Part shown: in pieces, positions 7,873 to 16,982 of the stretch
How the letters are laid out: every line of letters begins with the position of its first letter
Position numbering within the stretch: position 1 is the stretch's first letter
Assembly: GCA_022844125.1 (NCBI GenBank)
Contig: JALHMI010000004.1
Coordinates: forward strand, 1-64,000
Direction: 5' to 3'
DNA from: Pirellulales bacterium
Lineage (GTDB): Bacteria > Planctomycetota > Planctomycetia > Pirellulales > PALSA-1355
DNA length: 64,000 bases
Notes under the pieces: generated by a model
Database searches by the model: none
What the model saw: only the letters and a program-made list of their open reading frames with translations
What the model was told of the DNA's origin: nothing
Translations under genes and position numbers: made by a program

Positions 7873-8610
7873 CTAGAAGACGATTAGCTGCCGGTCACTA
7901 GCTAATGTCGTTTGCGCAAAAATTTTGCGGGCCTGCTCCAGATCAACTGGCGGTTCGCCAGCCATTGGATCGAGGTGCACCAGCACCAGGTGACTGACGT
8001 CGGCCGCCGCGGCCAGTCGCGCCACCTCACTGAGCGAGCTGTGTCCCCACCGTGCCGCCTGTTCGGCCAGCGCGTCGGGGAAGTTGCATTCGTGTACCAA
8101 AAGATCGACGCCCTGGATCGCTCCCAGATACCCGGCCGTCGCCGTGGCCGTGGTGTCCGTAACATAAGCCATCGACTGCTGGGGCCAATCGAGCCGAAAG
8201 CCGACCGCGCCGCCGGGATGCTCGACGGCGAAGTGCGTCAAGCGGCCGCCTTCCGCCAAAGGAACTTCCGCGGCCAGGACGCGAAACTCGCACGGCGGCG
8301 TGGCTGGGAACAATGCCTCGTGGAGCAGGTGCTCGCGCACTGCGGCCAGTTTCTCGGCCTGTGCGTGCACGGTAATCCGACGCAGCGGACGCGCTCGAAT
8401 CACGTCAAACAGATACGTAATCCCCACCACGTGATCCAGGTGGGCATGCGTCAGAAAGATGTCGAGCTGATCCGTACACAGATGCTCCCCGACGCGATAG
8501 AACCCGGTGCCGGCGTCGAGCACGACTCCCACTTCGGGCAGCATCAGGCAGGCCGTTTGGCGACGGTCGCTGGGATGATACCCGCCCGTACCAAGCAAAT
8601 GCAGTTTCAT
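7873..8610 (-). CDS. MBL-fold metallohydrolase (RNase Z-like)
   Basis: A 245-residue metallo-beta-lactamase-fold hydrolase. The zinc-site signature THAHLDH (H55, H57, D59, H60) follows the usual LDAGTG turn. Later ligands appear as Asp in YVTDTTATATAGY and His in VHECNF, with another His in LVLVHLDP. Organisation and size match ribonuclease-Z-like and related phosphodiesterase-type enzymes that start MKLHLLGTGG. The long flexible exosite arm of true tRNase Z is not obvious, so I call only the superfamily. The next gene upstream is the large AsmA-like gene, which ends about 120 bp away on the same strand. Confidence 0.85.
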   Translation of the reverse strand: MKLHLLGTGGYHPSDRRQTACLMLPEVGVVLDAGTGFYRVGEHLCTDQLDIFLTHAHLDHVVGITYLFDVIRARPLRRITVHAQAEKLAAVREHLLHEALFPATPPCEFRVLAAEVPLAEGGRLTHFAVEHPGGAVGFRLDWPQQSMAYVTDTTATATAGYLGAIQGVDLLVHECNFPDALAEQAARWGHSSLSEVARLAAAADVSHLVLVHLDPMAGEPPVDLEQARKIFAQTTLASDRQLIVF

Positions 8611-8732
8611 AGCGTCGTGCTCGCCCAGCCGAGCGAACTTGTTCTGCGTCGTGTCGCCATGAGCAATCGTAGCACGGGCCGGCGACCTTCGCAGCAGCGA
8701 AATCGGCCTTGCTGACTTCCGGCGTGCCGGAA

Positions 8733-11700
8733 CTACGGCGAAGGAACTGTCTGCTGCCGGGGGAACAGCCCTTCCAGCCGCTTGCCAAGCTCGTTTTGCA
8801 ACACACCCCGGGTCAGGTTCTGCACCAGGCTGGCCGTCAGTTGCCGCAGAGCCCCGCGGTCAAGCTTCGGTTTGCTCAGCGTACCGCCGATCGGTAGTTG
8901 CAGAACCTGGCCTTCCATGCTTCCCAGCGACAGATCGCGGCCGAGCAGACTGGCTTGCAACGGCACTTCGGCGGTCATCGAGAGCGACTCGTCGTCGAGG
9001 CCAACCGAGCCATAGGTCGAGATCTGCATCGTGCCGAGGGTGAACTTTAAATTCTTGTGATAGATTCGCCGCTGCACCATCCGGAACTCGATGTCCGTAG
9101 TGTCGATGGCCATCAAGGCGCCGGACTGGTCGTTCAGAGGTTGGAAGTTTCCCTTCTTGAGCACCGTGAACAGCTCATTCACGAGCACCACGAATTCCTT
9201 CGCCACGGGGCCGGGTTTTACCTGCGCATGAATCGCCATGTGCCCTGCAACGTCGCCCCCCTTGGGATCGAACAGCGGAATTCGTCCGCCGTCCATGTTC
9301 ACGCTGAAGCGGCCGTCGGCCACGGTTGTCTCCGCCACAACGGGCGCGATGAACTTCAGTCCGCGCTTGCACATCTCCGGCGTCAGGTGAATGTCGGTCA
9401 GCACGGGTCCGCGCGGAATGTAGAGTTCAGCCGGCGCCGGCGAGAAGCGCAGCGAAGGGGCGAACGTCAGCCGGCCTTCGCTCACTGCCACATCCAGCGG
9501 CTGCACGCGCACTTGACCGTCGACGAGATTCGCCACGATGTCGCCCGGTCCCATCGCGAAACCGTGCATGGCCACGCCCGTCCAACCCACGGCGGCCTGC
9601 CCGCTCACCGTGCGCCACGAGTCGGCCAGCGTCGGACTTCCCGTCAGGCGGCCCGCAAGATTGAACTGCCGGCTCTGCTTACCAGTAATCTGGCCGTTTT
9701 CGCCGATCAGCGGCCGCCACACCGCGGCGAGCTGTTGCCAGTCGTAGTCCAGCGTGCCATTGAGATTGATCTCGCCCCCTTCGCTCGACAGCGGCACCAC
9801 GCCCGACGCGCGAGCGCTCATCGCGGCGGCCGAAAGCTGCGCCTGTTCGAGCTTCAATTCCTCGGTCGCGGGCCGATAGGTCGCCAGCGCCGCCAGCGTG
9901 ATCCGCGGTTCTTGCCACGTCGCGCTGTTGCTGCCCGTGCCCGGCTGCGTCAGATCGACCAGCACGAGTTGATCGACAACGCCGTCGATCCGGGCAGTGG
10001 TCGAACTGGCGTCTTGCTTGAGTTGTGCCTGCCCAGCCACGCGACCGGACATGCGCCACGAAGACGCGAACTGCGGGTTGTGCCGCCAGCGATAGAGTGT
10101 GGCCACGTCCGCGCCGAACTGCGCCGTGCCGGCATCTAATAGCCAGCGGCCTTCCTCCGACTGCCGCAGCTTCGCCCCGTTCAGCACCGCCGCCGTGGTT
10201 CCGGCGGTAAGCCGCGCCGCGGTGACTTCCGCTTGTTGCGACTTCCGATCCAGCTTGGCTTGCAGTGTGAGCGAGACGGTCGGCTCCTGGACGAACCATT
10301 CATTGCCAACCGCGCTTAAGCGTACGATCTCGGCCGTGGCTTGATCGATCTGAATCGCACTGGGCGAAACGCTTGCCTGCGCTTGCAACTTGCCGCTGCC
10401 GCTGAGCGCCCAGCCGGTCATTCCCAGGCAGGCTTCCAATCGCGGCGCCCAAGGGGCAAGTTCGCCTTGCCAGGCACATGCAATCGGCCACGGCGCCGAA
10501 GCCGGATCCACCACCGGCTCCCGCAACTGCGCCGTCAATCGCTCGGGTCCCACGTCGACGGTCACGATGCCGCGCTCGATGCGTTTGAGCGCCTGCTGTT
10601 CGAACTTGCCACCCAGCTCGAGCGTTGCCACCAGTTTTGGCTCGAGCCAAGGCTGACCGCCCGACACTGGCACAAACTGAAAGTCGCGGGCTTCGAACCG
10701 TCCGCTGGCCGTAAACTGATCGCCTTCTTCGCGCTTTAGCTTCAATTGCGCCTCGCCCGTTCCGGCCAGTTGCATATCGCTTAAATCGGCAAACTGCTTC
10801 AGCTCTTCGACGAGCCGGGCCAGATCGAAGTCGGCCTTTGCCGAGAGGTCGTTCAGGCTGCCCGCCGCATTGGCGTGCAGAAAGCTCGACGTGCATTCCG
10901 CCCGATCGATCACGATGCCCGATGCGCCCTGCCGTGCGGCAAAGTCGATCGCCAGCGGGTTTTCCCAGACCAACGCCTTTCCGTTCGCGTTGGCGCCCAG
11001 ATGGCTTGCATCGATCTGGCCGCTCCACACCGACTCACCGTCTTCGTGCCCGCCGGTCATCGCCAGGCGAATCTTGCCCGAGGTGATTTCGGTTCCCTCG
11101 CGAATCCTGAGCGTTTCGGGAAGCACCTTGGCGACGGCAACCAGGTCTACCTCGCCGTTGATCTTGTACGTCGAATGCGTGAGCGCCTTGAGTCGATCTT
11201 CGGCCGTGAGATCGTCCATCTTGGCGCTGCCGGTCAGCTCGAAGTTGCCGAGCTCGCATTTGACGCCGAGCGATTCAATGTCGACGACTTCGCCTTCCTG
11301 CACCAGGTGGCAGGGGATCTCGACCCGTTCGAGCTCGATCTTGTCGCGGCCGATCGCGTCGGCGGCGAACGTCAGGTTGGTGATGACCGTCTCGCCCTGA
11401 ATCGAAGCTTCGCCCGCCTCGGCCAGTTTGCCCCATGCGCCATTCAATCGCGTCGAAAGCCGGCCGGCCAGTTCCGCGCCATCAACGACGCGCCGCAGCA
11501 CCGGGTCGGCGATCTCCATGGGAACCTGCGTGCACTCGCTCACCACCTTGCCGCTGGCGAGCGCGTTCTTGCCGTCGTCAGAGCGCTGCGTCTCGAGCTG
11601 CACGTTGAACTTGCCCGAGTTGTCGCCATCGATCAGGTTGCCGCTGGCCGTGAGCATGATCGGCTGCTGACTGTCGGCGACCGCGCAGCTCACGGTCAGC

Positions 11701-12254
11701 TTTTCGACCTTGAACGAACGTGCCGCCGGAACGTCGTTGATCTCGACCGTGCCGTCCTGAATCCGCACGTCGATCGCCACCTTGGCATCCTCATCACGCG
11801 CAATCAGCTTCGCGAGCGCACGCTCCAGGTTGGTGTCCTGTTCGTTGCAGATCACATGCAGCGAGGGCTGGTCGATGTGTACGACACCCACGTCGCCCAT
11901 ATCGAGCAGCAGGCCGAGCAGCGACTTGTCCAGGCGGACTTGCTTGACTTCGGCCATCACGCGGTTGTCCGGATCGCGCAGCTCGAGGTCGTCGATCACC
12001 ACGCTTGAAAACCAACCCAGCGACAGCGAACCCAGCGAGAGCGAGCCGTCGAGTTCCATGGCCGAGGCCGGCAGCGTGTTGCGCAGCGAGGTCTTGGCAA
12101 TAATCGTCGGCGCCAGGAAGATCGCGAGCATCAGCAGCGCCACCATCGCGATGCAGCCGTTGCGGAAGGCCCGGCTCTTGCGCGGCGGCGACTCGACCTC
12201 GGGTTCGTCGATCAATTCTGCGTGGCGTTTGCGGCGGCGGTTCACCGTAGACAT
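8733..12254 (-). CDS. AsmA-like/translocation-assembly-type membrane protein
   Basis: A 1173-residue protein with a basic cytoplasmic N-terminus (RRRKRH), one transmembrane helix at about residues 33-53 (CIAMVALLMLAIFLAP), and a very long periplasmic region of repeating beta-strand units. The sequence LDGSLSLGSLSLGWFSSVVIDDLELRD right after the membrane segment, and many later 'ASG/AKADF' strands, are typical of the AsmA/TamB/DUF748 superfamily. Such proteins build elongated beta-grooves thought to move phospholipids between membranes or support outer-membrane biogenesis. The N-terminal AsmA pattern is clear; the exact subfamily is not. It is divergent from the DUF2088 gene. Confidence 0.75.
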   Translation of the reverse strand: MSTVNRRRKRHAELIDEPEVESPPRKSRAFRNGCIAMVALLMLAIFLAPTIIAKTSLRNTLPASAMELDGSLSLGSLSLGWFSSVVIDDLELRDPDNRVMAEVKQVRLDKSLLGLLLDMGDVGVVHIDQPSLHVICNEQDTNLERALAKLIARDEDAKVAIDVRIQDGTVEINDVPAARSFKVEKLTVSCAVADSQQPIMLTASGNLIDGDNSGKFNVQLETQRSDDGKNALASGKVVSECTQVPMEIADPVLRRVVDGAELAGRLSTRLNGAWGKLAEAGEASIQGETVITNLTFAADAIGRDKIELERVEIPCHLVQEGEVVDIESLGVKCELGNFELTGSAKMDDLTAEDRLKALTHSTYKINGEVDLVAVAKVLPETLRIREGTEITSGKIRLAMTGGHEDGESVWSGQIDASHLGANANGKALVWENPLAIDFAARQGASGIVIDRAECTSSFLHANAAGSLNDLSAKADFDLARLVEELKQFADLSDMQLAGTGEAQLKLKREEGDQFTASGRFEARDFQFVPVSGGQPWLEPKLVATLELGGKFEQQALKRIERGIVTVDVGPERLTAQLREPVVDPASAPWPIACAWQGELAPWAPRLEACLGMTGWALSGSGKLQAQASVSPSAIQIDQATAEIVRLSAVGNEWFVQEPTVSLTLQAKLDRKSQQAEVTAARLTAGTTAAVLNGAKLRQSEEGRWLLDAGTAQFGADVATLYRWRHNPQFASSWRMSGRVAGQAQLKQDASSTTARIDGVVDQLVLVDLTQPGTGSNSATWQEPRITLAALATYRPATEELKLEQAQLSAAAMSARASGVVPLSSEGGEINLNGTLDYDWQQLAAVWRPLIGENGQITGKQSRQFNLAGRLTGSPTLADSWRTVSGQAAVGWTGVAMHGFAMGPGDIVANLVDGQVRVQPLDVAVSEGRLTFAPSLRFSPAPAELYIPRGPVLTDIHLTPEMCKRGLKFIAPVVAETTVADGRFSVNMDGGRIPLFDPKGGDVAGHMAIHAQVKPGPVAKEFVVLVNELFTVLKKGNFQPLNDQSGALMAIDTTDIEFRMVQRRIYHKNLKFTLGTMQISTYGSVGLDDESLSMTAEVPLQASLLGRDLSLGSMEGQVLQLPIGGTLSKPKLDRGALRQLTASLVQNLTRGVLQNELGKRLEGLFPRQQTVPSP

Positions 12255-12571
12255 CCTTTACCTCGGCGATCTTGGGGGGCGGCTGAGGGCCGGTCCGCCA
12301 GTCAGTTTGTACCAGCCCAAGCGGATTCTACCGCTCCCTGGCCGCTCATGCAGCGGCAGTCGGCCGCACCCCCAGCAGTGGCCCGCCGTGGAACTCGGCC
12401 GGGCTGTTCACTAGAATCGGCAAAGGAGACTCGGCCGGTGCCGCGGAAATGTGGGCGTAACGCCCCCGCCTCGGACATTGCGTGCCTCCGGCAGCGGACC
12501 GCTGGCAGCGGGTGCCCTGGCCCTTGTCCCAACAGGTGCGGCCGACAAAAGACACTTTCGAGGATTCCCAC
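12255..12571. other. Divergent intergenic promoter region
   Basis: These 317 bp separate the AsmA-like gene (minus) and the DUF2088 gene (plus) and must hold both promoters. A GGGCGTAACGCCC mini-hairpin is present near 12455. Otherwise I see no gene or repeat here. Confidence 0.4.
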
Positions 12572-13852
12572 GTGGCTCAGCTTCCCGCGTTCTTCCGGCT
12601 CAAGCAGAAATTTGCAGCCCCGCGCGTCGCGGACATTCCCGGCGAAGTCCAGCGGCAGCTCGCCTCGCTCGACCTGGGTCGGACCATCAAGCCCGGTGAT
12701 AGCGTTGCCATCACTGCCGGCAGCCGCGGCATCGCGAACATTGCCGTGATCACCAAGGCGATCGTCGACCACGTGAAATCGCTCTCGGCCAAGCCGTTTG
12801 TCGTTCCGGCCATGGGCAGCCACGGCGGCGGCACGCCCGAGGGGCAGCTCGAAGTGCTCGACTCGTACGGCATCACCGAGGAGTTTCTCGGCTGCCCGAT
12901 CCGCTCCAGCATGGAGACGGTGATCGTCTGCCAGACGGCCGAAGGCTTCGACGTGCATTTCGATAAGCACGCTTTCGAAGCCGACCACGTGCTGGTCAGC
13001 AATCGCATCAAGCCGCACACCAATTTCGTCGGCGATATCGAAAGCGGCCTGATGAAGATGATGCTCATCGGACTCGGCAAGCACGAAGGGGCCAAGGTCT
13101 ATCACCGCGCGATTCAGGATTACAACTTCGGGCAGATCGTCCGCAGCGTCGCCGGCCGCGTGCTCGAGTCGTGCCGCATCGCCGGTGGACTGGCCATCGT
13201 TGAGAACCCGTTCGACGAGACGGGCTACATCGAAGCCATCGCGCCAGGCAATTTCGAATCGCGCGAGAAGGAGCTCCTCGCGATGGCGAAACGCTTGCTG
13301 CCGCGGCTGCCGTTCGAGGCGATCGACCTCTTGGTCATCGACGAGATCGGCAAGAACATCAGCGGCACGGGCATGGACACCAACGTCGTAGGTCGCAAAT
13401 TCAACGAGCATCGCCCCAGCCGCAATGAGACGCCCAAGATCAAGCGAATCATGGTTCGCGGCCTCACCGAAGAGACCCACGGCAACGCCACGGGTATCGG
13501 GCTCGTCGAGTTCACCACCAGCCGGGCGATCGCCCAGACCGACATCCAGAAGACGCGGATCAATTGCATCACGGCCGGCCACGTGACCGCCGCGATGTTG
13601 CCGGTCGACTTTCCAACCGATCGCGAAACGATCGAGGTCGCGCTTTCCACGCTCGGTATGGTCGCCGCCGAAGAAACTCGCATCGTCTGGATTCGCAACA
13701 CGCTCGACCTGGTCGAGATCGAATGCTCCGCCGCGCTACTCCCGGAGTGCACGGGCCGCAATGAGCTCGAAGTCCTGACCGACCCGCGGCCGCTGCCGTT
13801 CGACGCCGAAGGAAACCTGCCGCTGGCGGGCGTGCGTGGGGTGCAGGGGTAA
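12572..13852 (+). CDS. Lactate-racemase N-terminal domain (DUF2088) protein
   Basis: A 426-residue protein beginning GTG at 12572 with GAGGA 8 nt upstream; longer in-frame starts lack a ribosome site. Its N-terminal half resembles the LarA/DUF2088 Rossmann-like domain. It has DSVAITAGSRGIANIAVITKAI, then FVVPAMGSHGGGTPEGQ, where the SHG(G)GT loop is characteristic, and NRIKPHTNFVGDIESGLMKM. True nickel-pincer lactate racemases use specific Lys/His residues not identifiable with certainty here, so the substrate is unknown. The C-terminal half (LLVIDEIGKNISGTGMDTNVVG) is conserved-looking and carries another nucleotide-type loop. Confidence 0.8.
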   Translation: MAQLPAFFRLKQKFAAPRVADIPGEVQRQLASLDLGRTIKPGDSVAITAGSRGIANIAVITKAIVDHVKSLSAKPFVVPAMGSHGGGTPEGQLEVLDSYGITEEFLGCPIRSSMETVIVCQTAEGFDVHFDKHAFEADHVLVSNRIKPHTNFVGDIESGLMKMMLIGLGKHEGAKVYHRAIQDYNFGQIVRSVAGRVLESCRIAGGLAIVENPFDETGYIEAIAPGNFESREKELLAMAKRLLPRLPFEAIDLLVIDEIGKNISGTGMDTNVVGRKFNEHRPSRNETPKIKRIMVRGLTEETHGNATGIGLVEFTTSRAIAQTDIQKTRINCITAGHVTAAMLPVDFPTDRETIEVALSTLGMVAAEETRIVWIRNTLDLVEIECSAALLPECTGRNELEVLTDPRPLPFDAEGNLPLAGVRGVQG

Positions 13853-13865
13853 GAAGCTGCAATAA

Positions 13866-13885
13866 ACACAGAGGAACACGGATAG
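13866..13885 (+). repeat. Copy of an ACACAGA-GGA-ACACGGAT dispersed unit
   Basis: ACACAGAGGAACACGGATAG resembles the units at 18189-18219 and 18338-18369. It sits at the left edge of the toxin island, next to the end of the DUF2088 gene. Confidence 0.4.
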
Positions 13886-13917
13886 ACGCGCGTGTTGCCG
13901 TCAATGTCGCTAATAGG

Positions 13918-14415
13918 TCATTCTCCAGCGCTTCCCTCAATACAGCGCAAAGCGAAAGCAACTCGCTCGAGCAGGAAATCTCCAAAGCTGTCGGCGACAT
14001 GGCGTGGATTGTCTCTACCGCGAGGGACAGGCTGCCAGAATTCCATGACTGGACATTCTCCGGTTTCGTCACGTTGAGAGGTATCTATCACGTATTCTCC
14101 TCCGTCGCCAGTCGCGGCGACGATGATGAATTCGTGTGGTAGTCCGTTCTTACGTTCCTCTGAAGTCAGCCATACGGCGTCAGGAACTCCTGACGGGTAC
14201 CGCGGGTCCGTCTGCAGAATGCCGTAAAATTCAGTAGGGCCAAAACTTCCACACCCGAACGCCAGCAAAAACTCGCGGTACGACGGCGGAAATTCAAGCC
14301 CGAGCGTAGCTTCGCATTCTTTGATGCGAGCCTCCGGCTGAGGTTCGGCAAAGTGCGCATCCGCCAAGTGTGACTCAACTATTGCCTTTGCTTTACAGAC
14401 TGTTTCAGAACTCAT
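13918..14415 (-). CDS. SMI1/KNR4 (SUKH) family immunity-type protein
   Basis: About 165 residues from ATG 14415. It has the SUKH signature: a helix with IKECEATLGLEFPPSYREFLLAFGCGSF, then FGPTEFYGIL, and a distal DSFGDFLLERV helix. SUKH proteins are the commonest immunity proteins of bacterial polymorphic toxins, often carried as orphans around toxin genes, which fits the neighbouring toxin cassette. Its ATG overlaps the stop of the upstream small frame (14405-14407). In-frame alternatives at 14421 and 14451 would lengthen the N-terminus. Which toxin it neutralises is not evident; it is probably a retained immunity gene. Confidence 0.8.
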   Translation of the reverse strand: MSSETVCKAKAIVESHLADAHFAEPQPEARIKECEATLGLEFPPSYREFLLAFGCGSFGPTEFYGILQTDPRYPSGVPDAVWLTSEERKNGLPHEFIIVAATGDGGEYVIDTSQRDETGECPVMEFWQPVPRGRDNPRHVADSFGDFLLERVAFALRCIEGSAGE

Positions 14416-14719
14416 ATTCATTACTCGAAGTCTCGTGCCCTGAACTGCCAATATTCAACTCTCCAAGCGTCAAATGCATTGCGATCAATCCCCGATGGCA
14501 TTGCTCGCGGGTTAATGTGAATTGTATCGAATCGTGGGGAAGGTCATCTCGCCAGTTCGACCATACCGCGATCACTTCGCGTGCCAGCCAGACTTCCAGC
14601 AAGTAACGCATTCCCTGGGCCGTTGCCGGCGGCATGCCCTCGTCGTCGTAGTCGACAACTGCTCGGGAATTGAGTTCAGGCGATGAATTCGCGGTTGTAA
14701 AAACGGTTTGCTCGGAATC
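14405..14719 (-). pseudogene. Headless small immunity-like frame
   Basis: The frame is open from the TAG at 14720-14722 down to TGA at 14405-14407 and reads like real protein throughout (FTTANSSPELNSRAVVDYDDEG, then MPPATAQGMRYLLEVWLARE and DSIQFTLTREQCHRGLIAMH). No ATG, GTG or TTG exists before the ATG at 14635, so about 28 coding-looking residues precede the first start. Either the 76-residue product from 14635 is used, or the 5' part was lost. It overlaps the SUKH gene by 11 bp, suggesting it was once a co-translated pair. Function unknown; immunity is inferred from context. Confidence 0.45.
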
Positions 14720-14819
14720 CTAGGCTTCGAGTCCGAGAATGACATCTCTAAGAGTTATGGAGCATCGCTGCAATGGGATTGCTCAAATCGCCCTGGCATT
14801 GCTAGGCATCAATCTTCCG

Positions 14820-15254
14820 TCATTCGCACAAATCAAAGGCTTGTTGGACCGCTTCCCCAATCTGTTTAGCACTCGCATCCAACGGCAGGGTAATCGGCCC
14901 TGCGGTCGCTGCGTCGTAACCCTGCTTTGGACCAGCGTTACGCGTGGGCGAGATCCTGTACGACTCGTGGTCGGCGATAACATCAACGTATGGGGCATTT
15001 CTCGTGAACTGCCCCCAGCTCTTCACGCCCGCCAATTCCAACATCGGTTGAAAGTGGGAAGCGAACTCAGTCGGATGAGGAACGCTATCCGTCACGGTCT
15101 GGATCGCTTCGAGGCAAACTTGCCCCAGCTGAGCGGCCGATTCGATACTGATTCGGCGATACGGCGCCGTCGCAATCAAGACCCCTGCCGTCGTCCGGGT
15201 CAGGCCATGGAAATACCAATCATCGTTACGCTTAAATACGGCGCAGCCCTTCAT
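14820..15254 (-). CDS. Immunity protein paired with the CdiA-CT-like toxin
   Basis: A 144-residue acidic-to-neutral protein whose ATG (15254-15252) overlaps the toxin stop by the 4-nt ATGA arrangement, indicating translational coupling. Readable segments are GLTRTTAGVLIATAPYRRI, LELAGVKSWGQFTRNA and YRISPTRNAGPKQGYD. The 'AGVKSW..F' segment resembles immunity proteins of contact-dependent inhibition nuclease toxins; I am not certain of the family. It presumably binds and blocks the C-terminal toxin domain of the gene before it in the cytoplasm. Confidence 0.65.
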   Translation of the reverse strand: MKGCAVFKRNDDWYFHGLTRTTAGVLIATAPYRRISIESAAQLGQVCLEAIQTVTDSVPHPTEFASHFQPMLELAGVKSWGQFTRNAPYVDVIADHESYRISPTRNAGPKQGYDAATAGPITLPLDASAKQIGEAVQQAFDLCE

Positions 15255-16891
15255 TCTAGATACTCCACATATTCCACGACCACTCCCTTGAGTTTACCGT
15301 ACTCAATGGCATCAAGAAGTGCGAGCCACTGAGTGGGGGTCGTATCGCGAGGAATTGCCAGTAGCAGTCGCCTCTCAACAATCATGTCCGCGGTGACTAC
15401 GACGCCTAGCCGAGTTCCGCGTTTGAAGTCGGCGGCTTTATCAATGTACGTCTTTACTCTTCCCAGCAATGCGGATTGGCTTGTGTAGCTGTTGAGCCAA
15501 GTATCAAGCGACTTAATGCTCGTGGCAACACCATTCTCAAAGCGATCAAACGTCGGGAAGCCTTGTGGCAAATTCATCCCCAATGGTCCCTCGGCGATAA
15601 GGCCTCGGTCCCCCGGCCCTTTGCTGTCCCAAATGCCACGCTCATTCACGAAGTCGGCGTGCATTTCGTCTTCAATTGTTCCGCGTAGTGCATCCTGTTC
15701 AGCGTCGCTGCCTTTACGGAGATTCTCCCGGACTCGCCCCGGATGTGGGTCGAATTCGTTGTCGACGACATTAAGCCTTGTGTTCAAGTCCGCCGAGTCT
15801 CCCACTGACCGAACTGCCTTTAACGCCGTCAGCCCTTGCATGATGACCACGCCGGCGAAGACAAAATCGGAGTTCAGGCCGGCTGCTTGGATTAGGGGCG
15901 GCAGCCCATAGGTGGTTGCGACAAGGACCGCGCCTTGAATCGCCGCCTGTTTGATGGCGGCCTTGATCGCCATGCGGAGCGAGAACTTGACTCCTTGCTT
16001 GATCGCTTCTTTCGCCGCTGTCTTGACGGCGCCCACAATGCCTATCACAGATTCAAGAATCGTGATCGAGATATCAGTCCAGTAAGCGACCTTGTAGGTT
16101 GTGTCGACTCGCTTCACCACGCTGTCCAGGGCGTGTCCAACCTCGGCCCGTGCCCTGGCAAGCGCGTTAAGTTTTGAAGAGGGGAGATCGAACAATCGCG
16201 AAGGCAAGTCGCCCGCGATCTTCAGCACTAACTGTTCCATCTGCCAGCCGACGTACCAGTTCGCCTTGATATACGCCAGCCAGGTTCGTTCGATATCAAT
16301 CAGCGCCTGCACGTACTCGTCGTGTGCTGCGCGCACGCGGGCGATGTTCGGCTCCAGGGCATCAATACCATCGTCCGGCAATTGGTCCGCGTTTTGGGCC
16401 AGCGATCCGAGCGTTTGCAGTTCGCGGCAGGTCGCGAGCATCTTCTCTCGCGCGACGCGAGCCAACTCTTCCAGCTTGTTCTCCCACTCGCCATCGCCCC
16501 ACTCAAACGGCTTTGCGTAAAAGCCCGGCAGTCCCAGCCGGCCGCGCACCCGCGTGCGTTCCGCATCCGACAGCTCCGGCCACGATGGGTCCAGTTCCGT
16601 CTCCGGCTGTTCCACGGCGTGGTCTGTCGCCACCTGCATCGTCGCCCATTGGCTGATGTACGCGAGCAACGCCTCTTCGCTCTCGGGCGTCATGTAGCGG
16701 CCCTGAAATCGCTGGCCTGCCGCGAACGAGTGAAAGCGTTCGTGCCACTGCTGCGTCGGATGGTTCTTGAGCCCGTAAAGAAAATCACTCAGCTCAATCG
16801 AGAAGTTGCGTAGCTCGCGCCCCATCTTTTCGAACCACAGGTTGCGGATGTCCGTGAACATCTGTCGCAAGGCGGGATAGGCTCGATCCAT
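15251..16891 (-). CDS. Polymorphic toxin 1 with CdiA-CT-like nuclease tip
   Basis: 546 residues from ATG 16891; an in-frame TTG at 16975 would add 28 residues running through the leader hairpin. Residues 1-80 are an aromatic/acidic helical module (ELRNFSIELSDFLYGLKNHP, MTPESEEALLAYISQW) also present in the second toxin. A Gly/Ala/Lys-rich hydrophobic stretch (about 290-350) resembles pretoxin linkers. The last ~120 residues (GFPTFDRFENGVATSIKSLD, then AIPRDTTPTQWLALLDAIEY) look like the endonuclease tips at the C-termini of CdiA proteins; Asp in FDRF and Lys in SIKSLD could be catalytic. There is no signal peptide, Rhs or FHA repeat, so the export route is unknown. Confidence 0.75.
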   Translation of the reverse strand: MDRAYPALRQMFTDIRNLWFEKMGRELRNFSIELSDFLYGLKNHPTQQWHERFHSFAAGQRFQGRYMTPESEEALLAYISQWATMQVATDHAVEQPETELDPSWPELSDAERTRVRGRLGLPGFYAKPFEWGDGEWENKLEELARVAREKMLATCRELQTLGSLAQNADQLPDDGIDALEPNIARVRAAHDEYVQALIDIERTWLAYIKANWYVGWQMEQLVLKIAGDLPSRLFDLPSSKLNALARARAEVGHALDSVVKRVDTTYKVAYWTDISITILESVIGIVGAVKTAAKEAIKQGVKFSLRMAIKAAIKQAAIQGAVLVATTYGLPPLIQAAGLNSDFVFAGVVIMQGLTALKAVRSVGDSADLNTRLNVVDNEFDPHPGRVRENLRKGSDAEQDALRGTIEDEMHADFVNERGIWDSKGPGDRGLIAEGPLGMNLPQGFPTFDRFENGVATSIKSLDTWLNSYTSQSALLGRVKTYIDKAADFKRGTRLGVVVTADMIVERRLLLAIPRDTTPTQWLALLDAIEYGKLKGVVVEYVEYLE

Positions 16892-16927
16892 GGCAGTGCG
16901 TCCGCGAGGAAGTTCCCGCTGGGCAAC

Positions 16928-16982
16928 AAAAAAGGCCCGCTGCCAAGAGCGTTCGAAGACGAACGCCCAAGACAACGGGCCC
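16928..16982 (-). promoter_or_regulatory. Leader hairpin with T6 tract upstream of toxin 1
   Basis: On the minus strand GGGCCCGTTGTC (16982-16971) pairs with GGCAGCGGGCC (16944-16934) and T6 follows at 16933-16928. Inside is a second stem, GCGTTCG/CGAACGC with a TCTT loop. The T tract ends about 37 nt before the toxin ATG. There is no upstream gene on this strand that would need termination, because the next gene is divergent. It is homologous to the element at 18439-18527, with the inner stem re-sequenced but still paired. I interpret it as an intrinsic attenuator. Confidence 0.6.
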
